From Holdemanella sp. (GTDB lineage: Bacteria > Bacillota_I > Bacilli_A > Erysipelotrichales > Erysipelotrichaceae): a DNA stretch of 13,103 bases. The notes beneath the pieces were generated by a model, which saw only the letters and a list, made by a program, of their open reading frames with translations, had not been told where the DNA came from and made no database searches. The first letter of the stretch is position 1. Every line of letters begins with the position of its first letter. The translations under genes were made by a program, and so were the position numbers. The DNA lies in the NCBI GenBank assembly GCA_021442845.1, contig JABUSD010000235.1, positions 1-13,103 on the forward strand, in the 5' to 3' direction. Positions 6,067-13,072 of the stretch are shown here, one piece after another.

Positions 6067-7293
6067 ATGAAATTACCTAGAATCATCAACAGCCTTATGG
6101 AATCTGATTTATATAAATTTTCAATGGGACAAGCCATTTATCATCAGTTCAGTGACTATAAGACAACATGGACATTCAAATGCAGAAATACCGATGTTTT
6201 CTTTACAGAGGAAATGGTAGAAGAAATAAGCGAACAGATTAAGGCATATTGTGAATTGAAATTTACAGAGGAAGAATTGCAGTATTTAGATTCCATCCGT
6301 TGGATTAAAGGATCCTATGTTGATTTTTTACGTTTATGGAAACCACGATATGAAGACTTTGAAATCACAAATCGCTCAGAATGTGGTTTATCGATTGAAA
6401 CAAGAGGAACATGGCTGAATACATCGATGTATGAAATACCAACTTTAGCAATTGTCAGTGAAGTGTATTTCAGAATGAATCATGATTATGATGAATTATT
6501 TGAGCAGTATAAGAAACGTTTAGATGAAAAGATTAAACTTTTACAATTGGGAAATAAGAACAAAGGATATGATATCGGATTATTCTCTGAATTTGGTTTA
6601 AGAAGACGATTGTCAGCTGAAAGCCAGGATTATCTGGTGAAAAAGTTAAAAGAGAGCAACCCAACCTTTAATAATTCCAACTGCATTGGAACCAGCAATG
6701 TCTATCTGGCGATGAAATATGGCATGACACCTGTTGGTACGATGGCGCATGAATGGATTATGTGTGTAGGACAGGGAAATCATAAGCACAATCCAGCCTA
6801 TTCAAACTGGTATGCCTTAGATGCATGGGTAAAGGAATATGGTGTCTTGAATGGAACCGCATTAACGGATGCGATCACAACGGATTGTTTCCTGAAGGAT
6901 TTCCAGTTGACATATGCGACTTTATTTAGTGGGGTAAGACATGATTCTGGTGACCCATTTGAATGGGGTGACAAGATGATTGAACATTATGAATCCTTAG
7001 GTGTGAATCCAAAAGGAAAGACTTTATTGTTCTCTGATAGCCTAAACTTTAAAAAGGCAGCTGCCTTAAAAGCTTATTTTGGAAATCGCGTCAATGTGGC
7101 ATTTGGAATTGGTACATATCTAAGTAATGATACCGATGCCAATCCATTGAACATTGTCATGAAGACAACGATGTGCAATGGACAGGATGTTGCCAAGATT
7201 TCCGATGTATTAGGAAAAGGAATGTGCAAGAACCCAGCCTATACAGAATATCTACAGCGCTGTATTGACTGGCGTATGCAGCATGAATTATAA
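6067..7293 (+). CDS. pncB: Nicotinate phosphoribosyltransferase
   Basis: This 408-aa enzyme makes nicotinate mononucleotide from nicotinate and PRPP with ATP hydrolysis, the entry step of NAD salvage from niacin in the cytoplasm. It follows the enterobacterial-type PncB pattern: LMESDLYKFSMGQA at 10-23, GTSNVYLAMKYGMTPVGTMAHEW at 208-230 (H228 matches the phosphorylated histidine), SGVRHDSGDPFEWGDK at 288-303, LFSDSLN at 321-327 and FGIGTYLSND at 346-355. The start at 6067 has GGGAG upstream; an ATG nine codons earlier overlaps the -10 and is unlikely. The length is normal for the family. It stands alone between a promoter and a terminator. The membrane protein that follows might transport a related substrate, but the terminator between them weakens that idea. 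Confidence 0.94.
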   Translation: MKLPRIINSLMESDLYKFSMGQAIYHQFSDYKTTWTFKCRNTDVFFTEEMVEEISEQIKAYCELKFTEEELQYLDSIRWIKGSYVDFLRLWKPRYEDFEITNRSECGLSIETRGTWLNTSMYEIPTLAIVSEVYFRMNHDYDELFEQYKKRLDEKIKLLQLGNKNKGYDIGLFSEFGLRRRLSAESQDYLVKKLKESNPTFNNSNCIGTSNVYLAMKYGMTPVGTMAHEWIMCVGQGNHKHNPAYSNWYALDAWVKEYGVLNGTALTDAITTDCFLKDFQLTYATLFSGVRHDSGDPFEWGDKMIEHYESLGVNPKGKTLLFSDSLNFKKAAALKAYFGNRVNVAFGIGTYLSNDTDANPLNIVMKTTMCNGQDVAKISDVLGKGMCKNPAYTEYLQRCIDWRMQHEL

Positions 7294-7315
7294 AGGCATG
7301 AAAATGCCTTTTTTT
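7293..7315 (+). terminator. Rho-independent terminator after pncB
   Basis: AAGGCAT (7293-7299) pairs with ATGCCTT (7304-7310) around GAAA, followed by a T-tract. The stem begins at the last base of the pncB stop codon. Confidence 0.88.
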
Positions 7316-7368
7316 CTTTAGTTCTTTTATCTGTCTTGTCAGATGTAAAGGGATATGTAAATTTCTGC

Positions 7369-7396
7369 TTGCAATCTTTTTAAAAGGATATATACT
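7369..7396 (+). promoter_or_regulatory. Promoter of the EIIC-like gene
   Basis: TTGCAA (7369-7374), a 16-nt spacer and TATACT (7391-7396) give a start near 7403 and a very short leader. A small inverted repeat (ATCTG-n6-CAGAT, 7329-7344) precedes it. Confidence 0.5.
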
Positions 7397-7420
7397 AACA
7401 CTGATATAGGAGAGATGAAA

Positions 7421-8500
7421 ATGAAAGAGTTTTTAAAGCGAAAAGATATTGAAATTTCATTAAAGCGATATGGTATTGATGCCTTAGGGGCAATGGCACA
7501 AGGGTTATTCTGTTCCTTATTGATTGGTACCATTATCAATACATTTGGACAGCAGTTTCATATTACGTATCTGATGGCACCGATTGCCACAGTGGCAGGA
7601 GTTGAATATACAATTGGGGGTCTGGCAAGTGCCATGTCCGGACCGGCAATGGCTGTTGCGATTGGATATGCCTTGAAATGTCCACCACTTGTCTTATTTT
7701 CATTGATTACAGTTGGTTTTGCTGCCAATGCTCTAGGAGGGGCTGGAGGTCCATTATCGGTACTATTTATTGCGATTATCGCATCGGAATGCGGGAAGGC
7801 CATCTCAAAGGAGACAAAGATAGATATATTAGTTACGCCACTGGTAACCATTTTTGTGGGAGTCATCTTATCCGCTTTGATTGCCCCGGCTTTAGGAAAG
7901 GCAGCGATGTGGGTTGGAAATGTCATTATGTGGGCAACGGATCTGCAGCCATTCCTGATGGGAATCCTTGTATCGGTACTTGTCGGAATTGCCTTGACAT
8001 TACCAATTTCCAGCGCCGCTATCTGTGCTGCTTTAGGCTTGACAGGACTTGCAGGAGGAGCTGCCGTTGCTGGATGTTGTGCCCAGATGGTTGGCTTTGC
8101 CGTCATTTCCTTTAAGGAAAATGGTGTGGGAGGTTTGATTTCCCAGGGAATTGGAACATCGATGCTGCAGATGGGAAACATCATTAAAAATCCCAAAGTA
8201 TGGATTGCACCCATTGTCACATCGGCTATTACCGGACCAATCGCAACATGTGTATTCCACTTGCAGATGAATGGAGCGGCTGTATCCAGTGGTATGGGAA
8301 CGTGTGGATTGGTTGGACAGATTGGTGTCTATACCGGATGGATCAATGATATCGCAAGTGGTGTAAAGACATCCATTACAGCAATGGACTGGATAGGATT
8401 GGTTTTGATTTCCTTTGTGCTTCCAGCTATTCTAAGTTTGCTTATCCATGCCTTTGTCAAGAAGCAGGGATGGGTAAAAGATGGTGATTTAAAGTTATAG
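7421..8500 (+). CDS. Orphan PTS EIIC-like membrane transporter
   Basis: This 359-aa, very hydrophobic protein has about ten membrane segments rich in Gly and Ala, e.g. ALGAMAQGLFCSLLIG near 20-35, GLASAMSGPAMAVAIG near 66-81 and ALGGAGGPLSVLFIAIIA near 101-118. It resembles the PTS_EIIC_2 group of predicted sugar-PTS membrane subunits. No EIIA, EIIB or sugar-catabolic gene accompanies it, so its substrate and even its dependence on the phosphotransferase system are unknown. The start at 7421 is preferred over the ATG at 7415 because GGAG (7409-7412) lies 8 nt from 7421 but only 2 nt from 7415. It has its own promoter and terminator. It follows pncB, which makes a vitamin or nucleoside substrate conceivable; that is weak inference. 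Confidence 0.8.
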   Translation: MKEFLKRKDIEISLKRYGIDALGAMAQGLFCSLLIGTIINTFGQQFHITYLMAPIATVAGVEYTIGGLASAMSGPAMAVAIGYALKCPPLVLFSLITVGFAANALGGAGGPLSVLFIAIIASECGKAISKETKIDILVTPLVTIFVGVILSALIAPALGKAAMWVGNVIMWATDLQPFLMGILVSVLVGIALTLPISSAAICAALGLTGLAGGAAVAGCCAQMVGFAVISFKENGVGGLISQGIGTSMLQMGNIIKNPKVWIAPIVTSAITGPIATCVFHLQMNGAAVSSGMGTCGLVGQIGVYTGWINDIASGVKTSITAMDWIGLVLISFVLPAILSLLIHAFVKKQGWVKDGDLKL

Positions 8501-8525
8501 GATTGTACAAACAATCCTTTTTTTT
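8499..8525 (+). terminator. Rho-independent terminator after the EIIC-like gene
   Basis: AGGATTGT (8499-8506) pairs with ACAATCCT (8511-8518) around ACAA, followed by an unbroken T-tract to 8525. The stem begins inside the stop codon. Confidence 0.9.
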
Positions 8526-8558
8526 ATACAATGAATCTATAAAGGAGATGATTGTTTT

Positions 8559-8738
8559 ATGTTACCAAAAGATCCATTCATGTTGTTGAGCTATGTAAAT
8601 ACACAGCTGCGTGATAATTATCCATCTTTAGATGAATTATGCTCCAGCTTAGATGAAGACAAAGAAGAAATTCTAAATAAGCTAAATAAAGCAGGCTATG
8701 CATATGATGAAGATGGAAATCGATTTATTCCAAAATAA
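8559..8738 (+). CDS. DUF4250 small protein
   Basis: This 59-aa protein begins MLPKDPFMLLSYVNTQLRD and contains YPSLDELCSSLDEDKEEI and a GYAYDEDGN end, the pattern I recognise as the DUF4250 family of short Firmicutes proteins. Its function is unknown. It is acidic, soluble and probably largely helical; the middle (about 20-46) has the look of a small helix-turn-helix-like fold, which is inference. AAAGGAG lies 11 nt before the ATG. It sits between the EIIC terminator and the gpmI promoter, so it depends on read-through or a weak promoter in 8519-8545. Confidence 0.88.
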   Translation: MLPKDPFMLLSYVNTQLRDNYPSLDELCSSLDEDKEEILNKLNKAGYAYDEDGNRFIPK

Positions 8739-8747
8739 GTGATTTCA

Positions 8748-8776
8748 TTCACGATTATAAAATGATAAAATATAAT
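8748..8776 (+). promoter_or_regulatory. Promoter of gpmI
   Basis: TTCACG (8748-8753), 17 nt and a perfect TATAAT (8771-8776) predict a start near 8783. A GTGA-n6-TCAC repeat (8739-8752) overlaps the -35 and could bind a regulator. Confidence 0.6.
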
Positions 8777-8807
8777 AGATGTAGAAAATAATAAGGAGAG
8801 TACAAAA

Positions 8808-10397
8808 ATGAAAAAACCTGTTGTTTTGATGATTTTAGATGGTTATGGACTATCTGATGTAAAAGAAGGAAATGCGATTGCGATGGCAAATACGCCAGTC
8901 ATGGACAAATTAATGGCTGAATATCCATTCCAGAAAGGGTTAGCTTCAGGAATGTCTGTAGGTTTACCAGATGGACAGATGGGAAACTCTGAAGTTGGAC
9001 ATATGAACATGGGTGGTGGACGTATTATCTACCAGGACTTGACATTAATTACTAAGTATATCCAGGATGGTGTTTTCTTCAAGAATGAAGAATTGCTTCG
9101 CGCTATCAATAACTGTAAAGAACACAATTCCGATTTACATATCTGGGGATTGTTATCAGATGGTGGTGTTCACTCACACAACACACACTTATATGCAATC
9201 CTTGAAATGTGTAAACGCGAAGGTTTAGATAATGTATATTTACACCCATTCTTCGATGGAAGAGATACACCACCTGCATCAGGAAAAGGATATCTTGAAG
9301 AATTAGTGGCTAAGGCAAATGAAATCGGTGTTGGTAAAGTGGCATCTTTATCAGGACGTTACTATGCAATGGACCGTGACAATAACTACGATCGTATCCA
9401 GATTGCCTATGATTCATTAGTATTAGGAGAAGGTGTTAAGGCAACAGACTGCATCCAGGCTATGCAGGATTCTTATGACAAAGGTGTTACAGATGAATTC
9501 GTATTACCTACAGTCATTACAGATGAAGAAGGAAAACCATTATCTGTTGTTAAGCCAAATGATTCTATCATCTTCTTTAACTTCCGTCCTGACCGTGCTC
9601 GTGAAATCACTCGTGCATTCTGTTATACAGATGAAGACATCGCTGCAATGCCAGGTTCAGCCGATGATACTAAGTGCTTAAAACACTTGAAACGTGCCAA
9701 TGGATTCATGCCACTTGTTTATGTATGTTTCAAAGATTATGAAGAAATCATTCCAAACAAATATGTTGCTTTCAAGAAAGTGGATATCACAAATACATTT
9801 GGTGAATTCTTAGCTGCCAATAATTTAAAACAGCTTCGTCTTGCTGAAACAGAAAAATATGCCCACGTAACATTCTTCTTCAATGGTGGTTTAGAAGAAC
9901 CAAACGAAGGAGAAAGCCGTATCCTTGTTAACTCACCAGCTGTAGCTACTTATGATTTACAGCCAGAAATGAGTGCTCCAGAAGTAGGTGCTAAATTAGT
10001 TGAAGCGATCAAGTCAGATGAATATGATGTTATCATTATCAACTTCGCAAATCCTGACATGGTTGGACACACTGGTGTAATCAATGCTGCTATTAAAGCC
10101 GTTGAAACAATCGATGGATTGGTAGGAAATGCGGTTGAAGCTATCAAGGAAGTTGATGGTGTTATGTTTATCTGTGCTGACCACGGAAATGCTGAACAGA
10201 TGATCAACTATGAAACAGGACAGCCTCACACTGCACATACAACAAATCCAGTTCCATTCATCCTAGTAAACTATGATGAAGCCTATACATTAAAAGAAGG
10301 TGGACGTCTATGTGACATCGTTCCTACACTTCTTGATGTAATGGGTAAAGAACAGCCAGCTGAAATGTCTGGTGAATCATTACTAGTAAAAAAATAA
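8808..10397 (+). CDS. gpmI: 2,3-bisphosphoglycerate-independent phosphoglycerate mutase
   Basis: This 529-aa enzyme interconverts 3- and 2-phosphoglycerate in glycolysis and gluconeogenesis in the cytoplasm, using manganese and a phosphoserine intermediate. It belongs to the alkaline-phosphatase superfamily. The phosphatase-domain metal ligands and nucleophile are visible: D11 in ILDGYG, S61 in QMGNSEVGHMN, D417 and H421 in NPDMVGHTG, D458 and H459 in CADHGN, and H476. The inserted transferase domain shows SDGGVHSHNTH (H122), GRDTPP (152-156), R184/R190 and FRPDRARE (259-266). The length is typical or slightly long. AAGGAGAG lies 8 nt before the ATG. It stands apart from other glycolytic genes, with its own promoter and terminator. 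Its codons look optimised, as expected for an abundant enzyme. Confidence 0.97.
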   Translation: MKKPVVLMILDGYGLSDVKEGNAIAMANTPVMDKLMAEYPFQKGLASGMSVGLPDGQMGNSEVGHMNMGGGRIIYQDLTLITKYIQDGVFFKNEELLRAINNCKEHNSDLHIWGLLSDGGVHSHNTHLYAILEMCKREGLDNVYLHPFFDGRDTPPASGKGYLEELVAKANEIGVGKVASLSGRYYAMDRDNNYDRIQIAYDSLVLGEGVKATDCIQAMQDSYDKGVTDEFVLPTVITDEEGKPLSVVKPNDSIIFFNFRPDRAREITRAFCYTDEDIAAMPGSADDTKCLKHLKRANGFMPLVYVCFKDYEEIIPNKYVAFKKVDITNTFGEFLAANNLKQLRLAETEKYAHVTFFFNGGLEEPNEGESRILVNSPAVATYDLQPEMSAPEVGAKLVEAIKSDEYDVIIINFANPDMVGHTGVINAAIKAVETIDGLVGNAVEAIKEVDGVMFICADHGNAEQMINYETGQPHTAHTTNPVPFILVNYDEAYTLKEGGRLCDIVPTLLDVMGKEQPAEMSGESLLVKK

Positions 10398-10404
10398 GAA
10401 ATTG

Positions 10405-10438
10405 AAAGCGTCCTGATATACACAGGACGTTTTTTTTG
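10405..10438 (+). terminator. Rho-independent terminator after gpmI
   Basis: GCGTCCTG (10408-10415) pairs with CAGGACGT (10423-10430) around a 7-nt loop, extended by A-T pairs and followed by a T-tract to 10437. The arms closely resemble those of terminator T1 upstream of amt. Confidence 0.9.
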
Positions 10439-10444
10439 TATAAT
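10439..10444 (+). promoter_or_regulatory. Candidate -10 for a leaderless GTPase transcript
   Basis: A perfect TATAAT directly follows the gpmI terminator T-tract and ends 6 nt before the ATG at 10451, so transcription would begin at the start codon. No clear -35 is visible and no ribosome site precedes the ATG. Confidence 0.45.
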
Positions 10445-10450
10445 GGTTTC

Positions 10451-11398
10451 ATGATAAAAGTAGATTTGATTACAGGTTTTCTAGGTGCAGGAAAGACAAC
10501 CTTTATAAAAAAATATGTAGAATACTTAGTTTCTAAAAATGAAAAGATCTGTATTTTAGAAAATGATTATGGAGCCATCAATGTTGATATGATGTACCTA
10601 TCCGATATGGTCAGTGATAAGGTCCATTTAGAAATGGTAGCAGGAGGCTGTGATTATGACTGTCACAAAAGACGCTTCAAGACAAAAATGATCACAATGG
10701 CAATGCTTGGCTATGATCGTGTGATTATAGAACCATCCGGTATCTTTGATGTGGATGAATTCTATGACATCCTGCATGAGGATAGCCTATATAAACGCTA
10801 TGAGATTTCCAATGTATTATCCATTGTCAATTCCGATTTAGAACCATTATCTTTAGAAGCAACCTATATGCTGGCAAGCCAGATTGCCACAGCGGGAAGA
10901 ATCATTTTCAGTCATGTACAGGAAGTGGATGAAAAAACAATCCAGAATACAATGGAGACCTTATATAAATCTCTGGATACCATCTATTGTAAGCGCACCT
11001 TTGATAAGGTAACATGCAAAGACTGGGATGCATTAACCGAAGATGATTTTGATGAAATATCAAATTCAGGCTATATGGAATGTGCCTATGTCAAGAAGTT
11101 TTCCATGGATGAAAATGCATTCCAGTCCTTATTCTTTATGAATCTAAAAGATGATAAGGAAACATTAGTAAAGAATATTGAAAAGCTATGGAAAGATCCA
11201 TCAATAGGAAACATTATTCGTATCAAAGGCTTTGTCTATGAAAATGGATGGTATGAAATCAATTCCACATCAAAAGCTATACATATAAAACCAATATTAA
11301 ATGGGCAGACAATCTTAATTGTCATAGGTGAAAATCTGGATGCCAATAGAATTGATTCCTATTTTAAAAGTGAATATTCATCGACAAGAACAGGGTAG
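10451..11398 (+). CDS. CobW/G3E-like GTPase, variant metal-binding motif
   Basis: This 315-aa protein has an N-terminal G3E P-loop GTPase domain and a CobW-like C-terminal domain. Walker A is GFLGAGKTT (9-17), a switch-like END region follows at 37-40 (LENDYGAINVD), and IIEPSGIFD (92-100) matches the Walker B/ESSG-type segment. Canonical relatives carry a GCxCC metal-binding motif; here the position reads GGCDYDC (C67 and C71). The usual NKxD guanine motif is not obvious; SHVQEVDE (154-161) occupies that place. The tail IRIKGFVYENGWYEIN and LIVIGENLDANRIDSYF fits CobW_C. CobW relatives insert or traffic metals such as zinc, cobalt or iron for client enzymes; the metal and client here are unknown. 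The first ATG is 10451, with no ribosome site. The stop lies 3 bp before the insertion sequence, so native downstream DNA is cut off. Confidence 0.85.
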   Translation: MIKVDLITGFLGAGKTTFIKKYVEYLVSKNEKICILENDYGAINVDMMYLSDMVSDKVHLEMVAGGCDYDCHKRRFKTKMITMAMLGYDRVIIEPSGIFDVDEFYDILHEDSLYKRYEISNVLSIVNSDLEPLSLEATYMLASQIATAGRIIFSHVQEVDEKTIQNTMETLYKSLDTIYCKRTFDKVTCKDWDALTEDDFDEISNSGYMECAYVKKFSMDENAFQSLFFMNLKDDKETLVKNIEKLWKDPSIGNIIRIKGFVYENGWYEINSTSKAIHIKPILNGQTILIVIGENLDANRIDSYFKSEYSSTRTG

Positions 11399-11401
11399 AC
11401 C

Positions 11402-11426
11402 TGTTGCTAAAGTAAAAGTAGACACG
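11402..11426 (+). repeat. Left terminal inverted repeat of the IS
   Basis: The tip TGTTGC and core TAAAAGTAGACACG match the inverted right end, except for a short, unequal stretch between tip and core (one base longer on the right). Confidence 0.7.
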
Positions 11427-11444
11427 GAATAGTAAAAAAAAGTC

Positions 11445-11528
11445 ATATGATAAGTATTGATAAGGTAGGTAGTACTACCTTATCAATACTCGCGGCCTTC
11501 CTAGGTGGCTGCGATTGGTTTATCATAT
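11445..11528 (+). other. Nested three-stem inverted-repeat structure in the IS 5' region
   Basis: A 9-bp closing stem, ATATGATAA (11445-11453) with TTATCATAT (11520-11528), encloses two hairpins. The first is a perfect 15-16 bp stem (from 11453/11454 to 11468, pairing with 11475-11490) with a GTAGTA loop. The second is CGCGGCC (11491-11497) with GGCTGCG (11507-11513), one G-T pair and a 9-nt loop. The layout is a three-way junction placed between the left end and orfA. It may block read-through transcription or translation into the transposase, or act as a structured RNA. Confidence 0.6.
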
Positions 11529-11562
11529 AGATGGAGATTTACTAGAAAGGTCTACTTTTATT

Positions 11563-11916
11563 ATGGGAAAACATTTAAATCCTTTGGAAAAGGAAGTTTT
11601 AATTAGAAGATACCAGTCGAATCCGAATGTAAATATTGATGATTTCTGTATGGTGAATAATATTTCTGTTACAGCATTTAAAAACTGGCAGAAGAAATAT
11701 TCCGAGCAAGGTATAGAAGGTCTTATTTCAAAAGCATCCGGTTCTGAAATAACAGAATTGTTGCCTGATGGCATCGACCCGACCGTTGAGAACATCAAGC
11801 GTGAACTCATTAAAGTCAGGATTGAAAATGAAAGGCTTAAAAAAAACTATACAGTGATGAAGAAGGAAACTGGAGAATTAGTGTTCAAAGCTTTAAGGAA
11901 GAAGAGTTTGAAATAA
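11563..11916 (+). CDS. IS3-family transposase OrfA
   Basis: This 117-aa protein has an HTH DNA-binding domain of the IS3 OrfA type (about 7-54, with ISVTAFKNWQKKY as the recognition region) and a C-terminal leucine-zipper-like coiled coil (about 76-101: ENIKRELIKVRIENERLKK). OrfA binds the element ends and usually limits transposition when made alone. The ATG at 11563 is preferred, with GAAAGG about 12 nt upstream; the upstream TTG frame (11515) overlaps the hairpin structure. The gene overlaps orfB in the -1 frame and contains the slippery heptamer at 11841-11847. Confidence 0.88.
   Translation: MGKHLNPLEKEVLIRRYQSNPNVNIDDFCMVNNISVTAFKNWQKKYSEQGIEGLISKASGSEITELLPDGIDPTVENIKRELIKVRIENERLKKNYTVMKKETGELVFKALRKKSLK
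11841..11847 (+). promoter_or_regulatory. Programmed -1 frameshift slippery heptamer A AAA AAC
   Basis: In the orfA frame the codons here are AAA (11842-11844) and AAC (11845-11847), preceded by A, giving the slippery A_AAA_AAC heptamer. The orfB frame is closed by TAA at 11838-11840 and opens exactly here, so slippage would fuse OrfA residues 1-95 to OrfB. Confidence 0.75.
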
Positions 11917-12926
11917 TAAAGCAGTTATCTGCTGCTTTTGGATATGATATCAAGGAATTATGTGAAATGATGAATGTTTCCAAATCTGGTTACTACAAGT
12001 GGCTTTCAAGGCCTGATAATCCAAGAAAGGTCAAGCGTGGAAAACTAGTTGAAATCGTAGAAGCGGAGCACACAAAGCATCCTTCACATGGATATCGATG
12101 GATGGCTGCATATATTAGGCTGAATTATAGCTATGATTTTACAGACAACTTCATCTATACGATTTTCAAGCAGCTGAATATAAGAGCAGAGACAAAGCAC
12201 AAGGCTAAATCCAAACCAAGAAAGGTTAAGGACAGATACCCTAATCTTGTATATACGTCATGGGAATATGTAGATAGACCGAGACAGGTCATAGTTTCTG
12301 ATATGACAGTGTTGCATGTCAGATATTTCTATATAGAACTGACAATGTATTTTGATGTTTTTACTAAACAGATTGTGGCACACAGAATAGGCGAAAGAAG
12401 AGGAGATAGGTATCAGTATATTAACGGGTTAATTGATGTGGTGGAGCTGCTAGAAAAAGAGAGGATATGGGATGAGCCAACAATACTTCACACAGATCAA
12501 GGAAGTGTATATGCATCAATTGCCTATAACGATCTGATTAAGGACAAAAATATAATCAGATCGATGTCGCGCGCTGGGACTCCAACAGATAATCCAGTCA
12601 ATGAAACATTGAATGGATGGATAAAGGAAGAGCTGTATATGGATTTCAAGATTGGTGATTGTAGCTCTAGAGAAGAAATTATAGAGGCAATTGACAGATA
12701 TGTTGGCTTCTATAACGCAAAGCGTCCGTGCTATGCGATAGGATATGATATACCAGATCGATATTATGAGAAGTATATAAATGGCGAAATGAAGAGAAAG
12801 GATACATTTAAAGATAGGGTATTGGATCCAACGCCCAAATTTGTGAAAAAAAGAAAAGCAGAGAAACAGGAAGTGGTTAAGCGATTGATTTATCTGCTTG
12901 AAAGGATAACTGGTTTGAAAGGATAG
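11847..12926 (+). CDS. IS3-family transposase OrfB (DDE catalytic part of OrfAB)
   Basis: The frame opens at the slippery site and continues to TAG 12924-12926; the coordinates give the part decoded after the -1 shift. The first ATG is 11967, but conserved upstream sequence (FEIIKQLSAAFGYDIKELC) shows the real product is the OrfAB fusion. Numbering from the 11967 Met: an HTH_21-like segment (PSHGYRWMAAYIR, 39-51), then an rve integrase core with D112 (VSDMT), D177 (LHTDQGS) and E213 (DNPVNETLNGWIKEE). The last pair is separated by 35 residues, the DD(35)E signature. It catalyses cutting and joining of the element ends. No internal stop or missing catalytic residue is seen. Confidence 0.93.
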   Translation, partial: LYSDEEGNWRISVQSFKEEEFEIIKQLSAAFGYDIKELCEMMNVSKSGYYKWLSRPDNPRKVKRGKLVEIVEAEHTKHPSHGYRWMAAYIRLNYSYDFTDNFIYTIFKQLNIRAETKHKAKSKPRKVKDRYPNLVYTSWEYVDRPRQVIVSDMTVLHVRYFYIELTMYFDVFTKQIVAHRIGERRGDRYQYINGLIDVVELLEKERIWDEPTILHTDQGSVYASIAYNDLIKDKNIIRSMSRAGTPTDNPVNETLNGWIKEELYMDFKIGDCSSREEIIEAIDRYVGFYNAKRPCYAIGYDIPDRYYEKYINGEMKRKDTFKDRVLDPTPKFVKKRKAEKQEVVKRLIYLLERITGLKG

Positions 12927-12965
12927 ACATTTTTATAAAGGTTCTAAAACATCAAAGAGGGATTG

Positions 12966-13027
12966 TGTCTACTTTTAAAAAAGAAATCAAATGAAAAAGT
13001 TTATATATGTCCACTTTTAAAAAAGAA
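12966..13027 (+). repeat. Two tandem copies of an IS-end-like 20-mer
   Basis: TGTCTACTTTTAAAAAAGAA (12966-12985) recurs at 13008-13027 with one change (TGTCC). The first 12 bases match the true right-end core at 13049-13060. Successive copies are 42 and 41 bp apart. The same core, GTCTACTTTTATT, is also present at 11550-11562, just before the orfA start. They may be accessory transposase sites or relics of nested end duplications. Confidence 0.7.
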
Positions 13028-13046
13028 TAAACAAAAAAACATTTTT

Positions 13047-13072
13047 CGTGTCTACTTTTATTGACTGCTACA
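13047..13072 (-). repeat. Right terminal inverted repeat of the IS
   Basis: CGTGTCTACTTTTA (13047-13060) is the exact inverse of the left core, followed by a tip ending GCTACA. The remaining 31 bp to the window edge lie outside the element and carry no recognisable gene. Confidence 0.7.

Larger units (their letters stand above)
11402..13072 (+). mobile_element. IS3-family insertion sequence, about 1.67 kb
   Basis: The element carries orfA and orfB in the -1 frameshift arrangement of IS3-family elements. Its imperfect terminal inverted repeats share TAAAAGTAGACACG (11413-11426) and its inverse (13047-13060), and the outer ends read TG...CA. I place the ends at TG 11402 and CA 13072 by comparing the two tips (TGTTGC and, inverted, TGTAGC). 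Flanking bases (ACC on the left, ATT on the right) show no target duplication, so the exact ends are uncertain or a rearrangement has occurred. Both reading frames are intact, so it may be active. The single HTH OrfA with this OrfB is closest to the IS150-like group by appearance. Confidence 0.85.

Noticed and set aside
7558..8220. Long minus-strand open frame opposite the EIIC-like gene
   Set aside because: It is an antisense shadow of a Gly/Ala-rich coding sequence, with no ribosome site and a low-complexity product. The plus-strand gene has a promoter, ribosome site, terminator and family pattern.
12966..13060. CRISPR-like array from the regularly spaced repeats
   Set aside because: There are only three short copies, the third matches over 12 bases only, they match the IS terminal repeat, and no cas gene is near.
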